Positions 62,271 through 64,000 of a stretch of DNA of 64,000 bases are shown in pieces. Where the stretch lies: assembly GCA_902784965.1 (NCBI GenBank), contig CACZWU010000005.1, positions 1 to 64,000 on the forward strand, written 5' to 3'. The stretch's first letter is position 1; each line of letters begins with the position of its first letter. A program made the translations under genes and the position numbers. The notes beneath the pieces are model-generated. The model saw only the letters and a list, made by a program, of their open reading frames with translations. It did not search any database and was not told the DNA's origin. The DNA is from an uncultured Bacteroidia bacterium. Lineage in GTDB: Bacteria > Bacteroidota > Bacteroidia > Bacteroidales > UBA932.

Positions 62271-64000
62271 TTATCGCTTTCCTGCTAAGGTTTCCAAGGC
62301 CCGCATCTCATCGCGCCAGCGGGCAGCCGTACCAAAGTCGCGCTGCGCGGCGGCTGCCTCCATCTGCTTGCGGGCGGCTTCGATGGCGGTCTTCATTTCT
62401 GCCGGTGTCATCCGGGCGATCACCGGGTCTTCTTCGAGGTAACGTACTTTTTCCTCGAGCGGCTCGGCGTACAGTTTTCTGCCCTGCAAGGCACCGTGGG
62501 CTGCGGCGCCCACCTGCTGCGGGGTGATGCCGTGTTCCTGGTTGTAGGCCATCTGCTTGGCCCGGCGCCGGTTGGTCCCGTCGATGGTGGACTGCATCGA
62601 TTCGGTGATCTTGTCGGCATACATGATCACCTTCCCGTTGATGTTGCGGGCGGCGCGGCCGGCGGTCTGGGTGAGGCTGCGGTCAGAACGCAGAAATCCT
62701 TCCTTGTCGGCGTCGAGGATGGCCACCAGCGACACGGTAGGCAGGTCGAGTCCCTCGCGCAGGAGGTTCACGCCCACCAGCACGTCGAAGCGGCCGGCCT
62801 TGAAGTCGTCGAGGATCTCCACGCGTTCCAGGGTGTCCACGTCGGAGTGGATATAGCGGGTCCGGATGCCGAGCCGGGTGAGGTATTTTTCCAGTTCTTC
62901 GGCCATCCGTTTGGTGAGGGTGGTCACCAGCACGCGTTCGTCTTTCTCGGCCCGGACCTGGATCTCTTCGAGCAGATCGTCGATCTGGCCTTCGATGGGC
63001 CGCACTTCGATGGGAGGGTCGAGCAGGCCGGTGGGGCGCACTACCTGTTCCACCACCTCACCGCCGGTTTCTTCCAGTTCATAGTCGCCGGGCGTGGCGC
63101 TCACGTAGAGCCGCTGGCCCACCAGGGCCTCGAACTCGTCGAAGCGCAGTGGCCGGTTGTCGGCAGCGGCAGGCAGGCGGAAGCCGTATTCGATGAGGGT
63201 CTGTTTGCGGCTGCGGTCGCCGCCCGACATGGCGCGGATCTGCGGAATGGTGACGTGGCTTTCGTCGATGAAGGTCAGGAAGTCGTCGGGGAAGTAGTCA
63301 AGCAGGCAGAAAGGACGCATGCCGGCGCTGCGTCCGTCGAAGTAGCGGGAGTAGTTCTCGATGCCGGGGCAGTAGCCGACCTCCTTGATCATCTCCAGAT
63401 CATATTCCACGCGGGTCTTGAGGCGTTTGGCTTCCAGGTGCTTGCCGATCTCCTCGAAGTAGGCGCACTGGGCCATCATGTCGTCCTGGATGGTGGCGAT
63501 GGCGCTGCGGGTGCGTTCCTTGGTGGTGACAAAGTTGTTGGCCGGATAGATCGAGATTTCGTTCAGGAATTCGAGGGTGGCGCCGCTCACGGGGTCGATG
63601 GTCTCGATGGTCTCGATCTCGTCGCCGAAAAACACCACGCGGCAGCCGTAGTCGCCGTAGGCAAGGAAGATGTCGACGCTGTCGCCCTTGACGCGGAAGG
63701 TGCCGCGTTTGAATTCGGCTTCGTTGCGGGAGTACAGGGCGTCGACGAGGGCGTAGAGGAATTTCTGGCGGCTGAGTTTCTGGCCGGTTTCGACATGGAC
63801 GGTGGTCTCGTGGAAGTCGTCGGGATTGCCGATGCCGTAGAGGCACGACACCGATGACACGACGACGACGTCGCGGCGGCCCGACAGCAGGGCCGACGAG
63901 GTGCTGAGGCGCAGTTTCTCGATTTCGTCGTTGATGCTCAGGTCTTTCTCGATATAAGTGTCGGTGGTCGGCAGGTAGGCTTCTGGCTGGTAATAGTCGT
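62271..64000 (-). CDS. uvrB: UvrABC excinuclease subunit B, 5' end outside window
   Basis: The reading frame runs through the right edge, so about the first 100 residues are outside the window. About 575 residues are seen: the beta-hairpin region (NDEIEKLRLSTSSALLSGR), the domain with FPDDFLTFIDESHVTIPQIR, helicase motifs (SATPGDYEL, LVTTLTKRMAEELEKYL, GVNLLREGLDLPTVSLVAILDADKEG-type segment, QTAGRAARN) and the C-terminal UVR domain (MEAAAAQRDFGTAARWRDEM) that contacts UvrC. It loads at damage with UvrA. It is followed after one base by rel. Confidence 0.98.
   Translation of the reverse strand, partial: DYYQPEAYLPTTDTYIEKDLSINDEIEKLRLSTSSALLSGRRDVVVVSSVSCLYGIGNPDDFHETTVHVETGQKLSRQKFLYALVDALYSRNEAEFKRGTFRVKGDSVDIFLAYGDYGCRVVFFGDEIETIETIDPVSGATLEFLNEISIYPANNFVTTKERTRSAIATIQDDMMAQCAYFEEIGKHLEAKRLKTRVEYDLEMIKEVGYCPGIENYSRYFDGRSAGMRPFCLLDYFPDDFLTFIDESHVTIPQIRAMSGGDRSRKQTLIEYGFRLPAAADNRPLRFDEFEALVGQRLYVSATPGDYELEETGGEVVEQVVRPTGLLDPPIEVRPIEGQIDDLLEEIQVRAEKDERVLVTTLTKRMAEELEKYLTRLGIRTRYIHSDVDTLERVEILDDFKAGRFDVLVGVNLLREGLDLPTVSLVAILDADKEGFLRSDRSLTQTAGRAARNINGKVIMYADKITESMQSTIDGTNRRRAKQMAYNQEHGITPQQVGAAAHGALQGRKLYAEPLEEKVRYLEEDPVIARMTPAEMKTAIEAARKQMEAAAAQRDFGTAARWRDEMRALETLAGKR

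Overview
The window is a 64 kb chromosomal piece of a GC-rich member of the Bacteroidales (phylum Bacteroidota). The evidence is a SusC/SusD pair, many lipoproteins with a lipobox cysteine, BACON domains, GH92 and GH130 enzymes, a Bacteroidota-type xylose isomerase, DUF6057/DUF4369/DUF3810/DUF1538 proteins, and -7 boxes of the form TAnnTTTG. Genus cannot be fixed from sequence alone; a gut or rumen bacterium living on plant hemicellulose fits best. I saw no rRNA, tRNA, CRISPR array, phage or transposase gene, and no gene-free stretch exceeds 300 bases.

Region 1 (1-17.2 kb) is a polysaccharide utilization locus read mainly leftwards: SusC, SusD and a surface glycan-binding lipoprotein with a duplicated domain, then a terminator, then an unusual set of membrane (DUF6057) and CxxCH-bearing beta-propeller (PD40) lipoproteins, ending in a BACON-GH5 endoglucanase of the xyloglucanase type. 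A third DUF6057/PD40 pair faces it from the left edge. The three pairs in about 10 kb are the least understood coding feature here.

Region 2 (17.2-36 kb) starts with a divergent AraC regulator and runs rightwards as a long, often overlapping operon: GH5-GH26 double mannanase, GH130 mannosylglucose phosphorylase, GH31 alpha-xylosidase with PA14 insert, GH2 lacking its usual second domain, xylulokinase, xylose isomerase, xylose symporter, GH3 beta-glucosidase, a mannobiose/cellobiose 2-epimerase and a GPH-family sugar symporter. Read together, it carries two routes: beta-mannan to mannobiose, epimerised to mannosylglucose and phosphorolysed to mannose 1-phosphate; and xyloglucan to xylose, isomerised and phosphorylated to xylulose 5-phosphate. 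GH92 (38.6 kb) and GH27 (46.8 kb) add alpha-mannosidase and alpha-galactosidase nearby.

Region 3 (36-49 kb) holds a small secreted protein behind a helically phased TTTACA/TGTAAA site array, a PII-like pair with a broken DUF1538 membrane gene, and mixed housekeeping genes (YbaK, DUF3810, HerA-like ATPase, LD-carboxypeptidase, secreted nuclease, P1 peptidase, beta-flower protein).

Region 4 (49-64 kb) has an SDR, enolase, a membrane AraC-type regulator, a heavy-metal exporter, a secreted esterase, twin GNAT-like proteins, and a uvrB-rel-uvrA cluster whose Rel protein has lost its hydrolase residues and its ACT domain.

The main non-coding find is a roughly 148-base repeat present twice (43.9 and 55.1 kb, opposite orientations). 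It has long imperfect terminal inverted repeats and internal hairpins whose stems differ between copies while staying paired.
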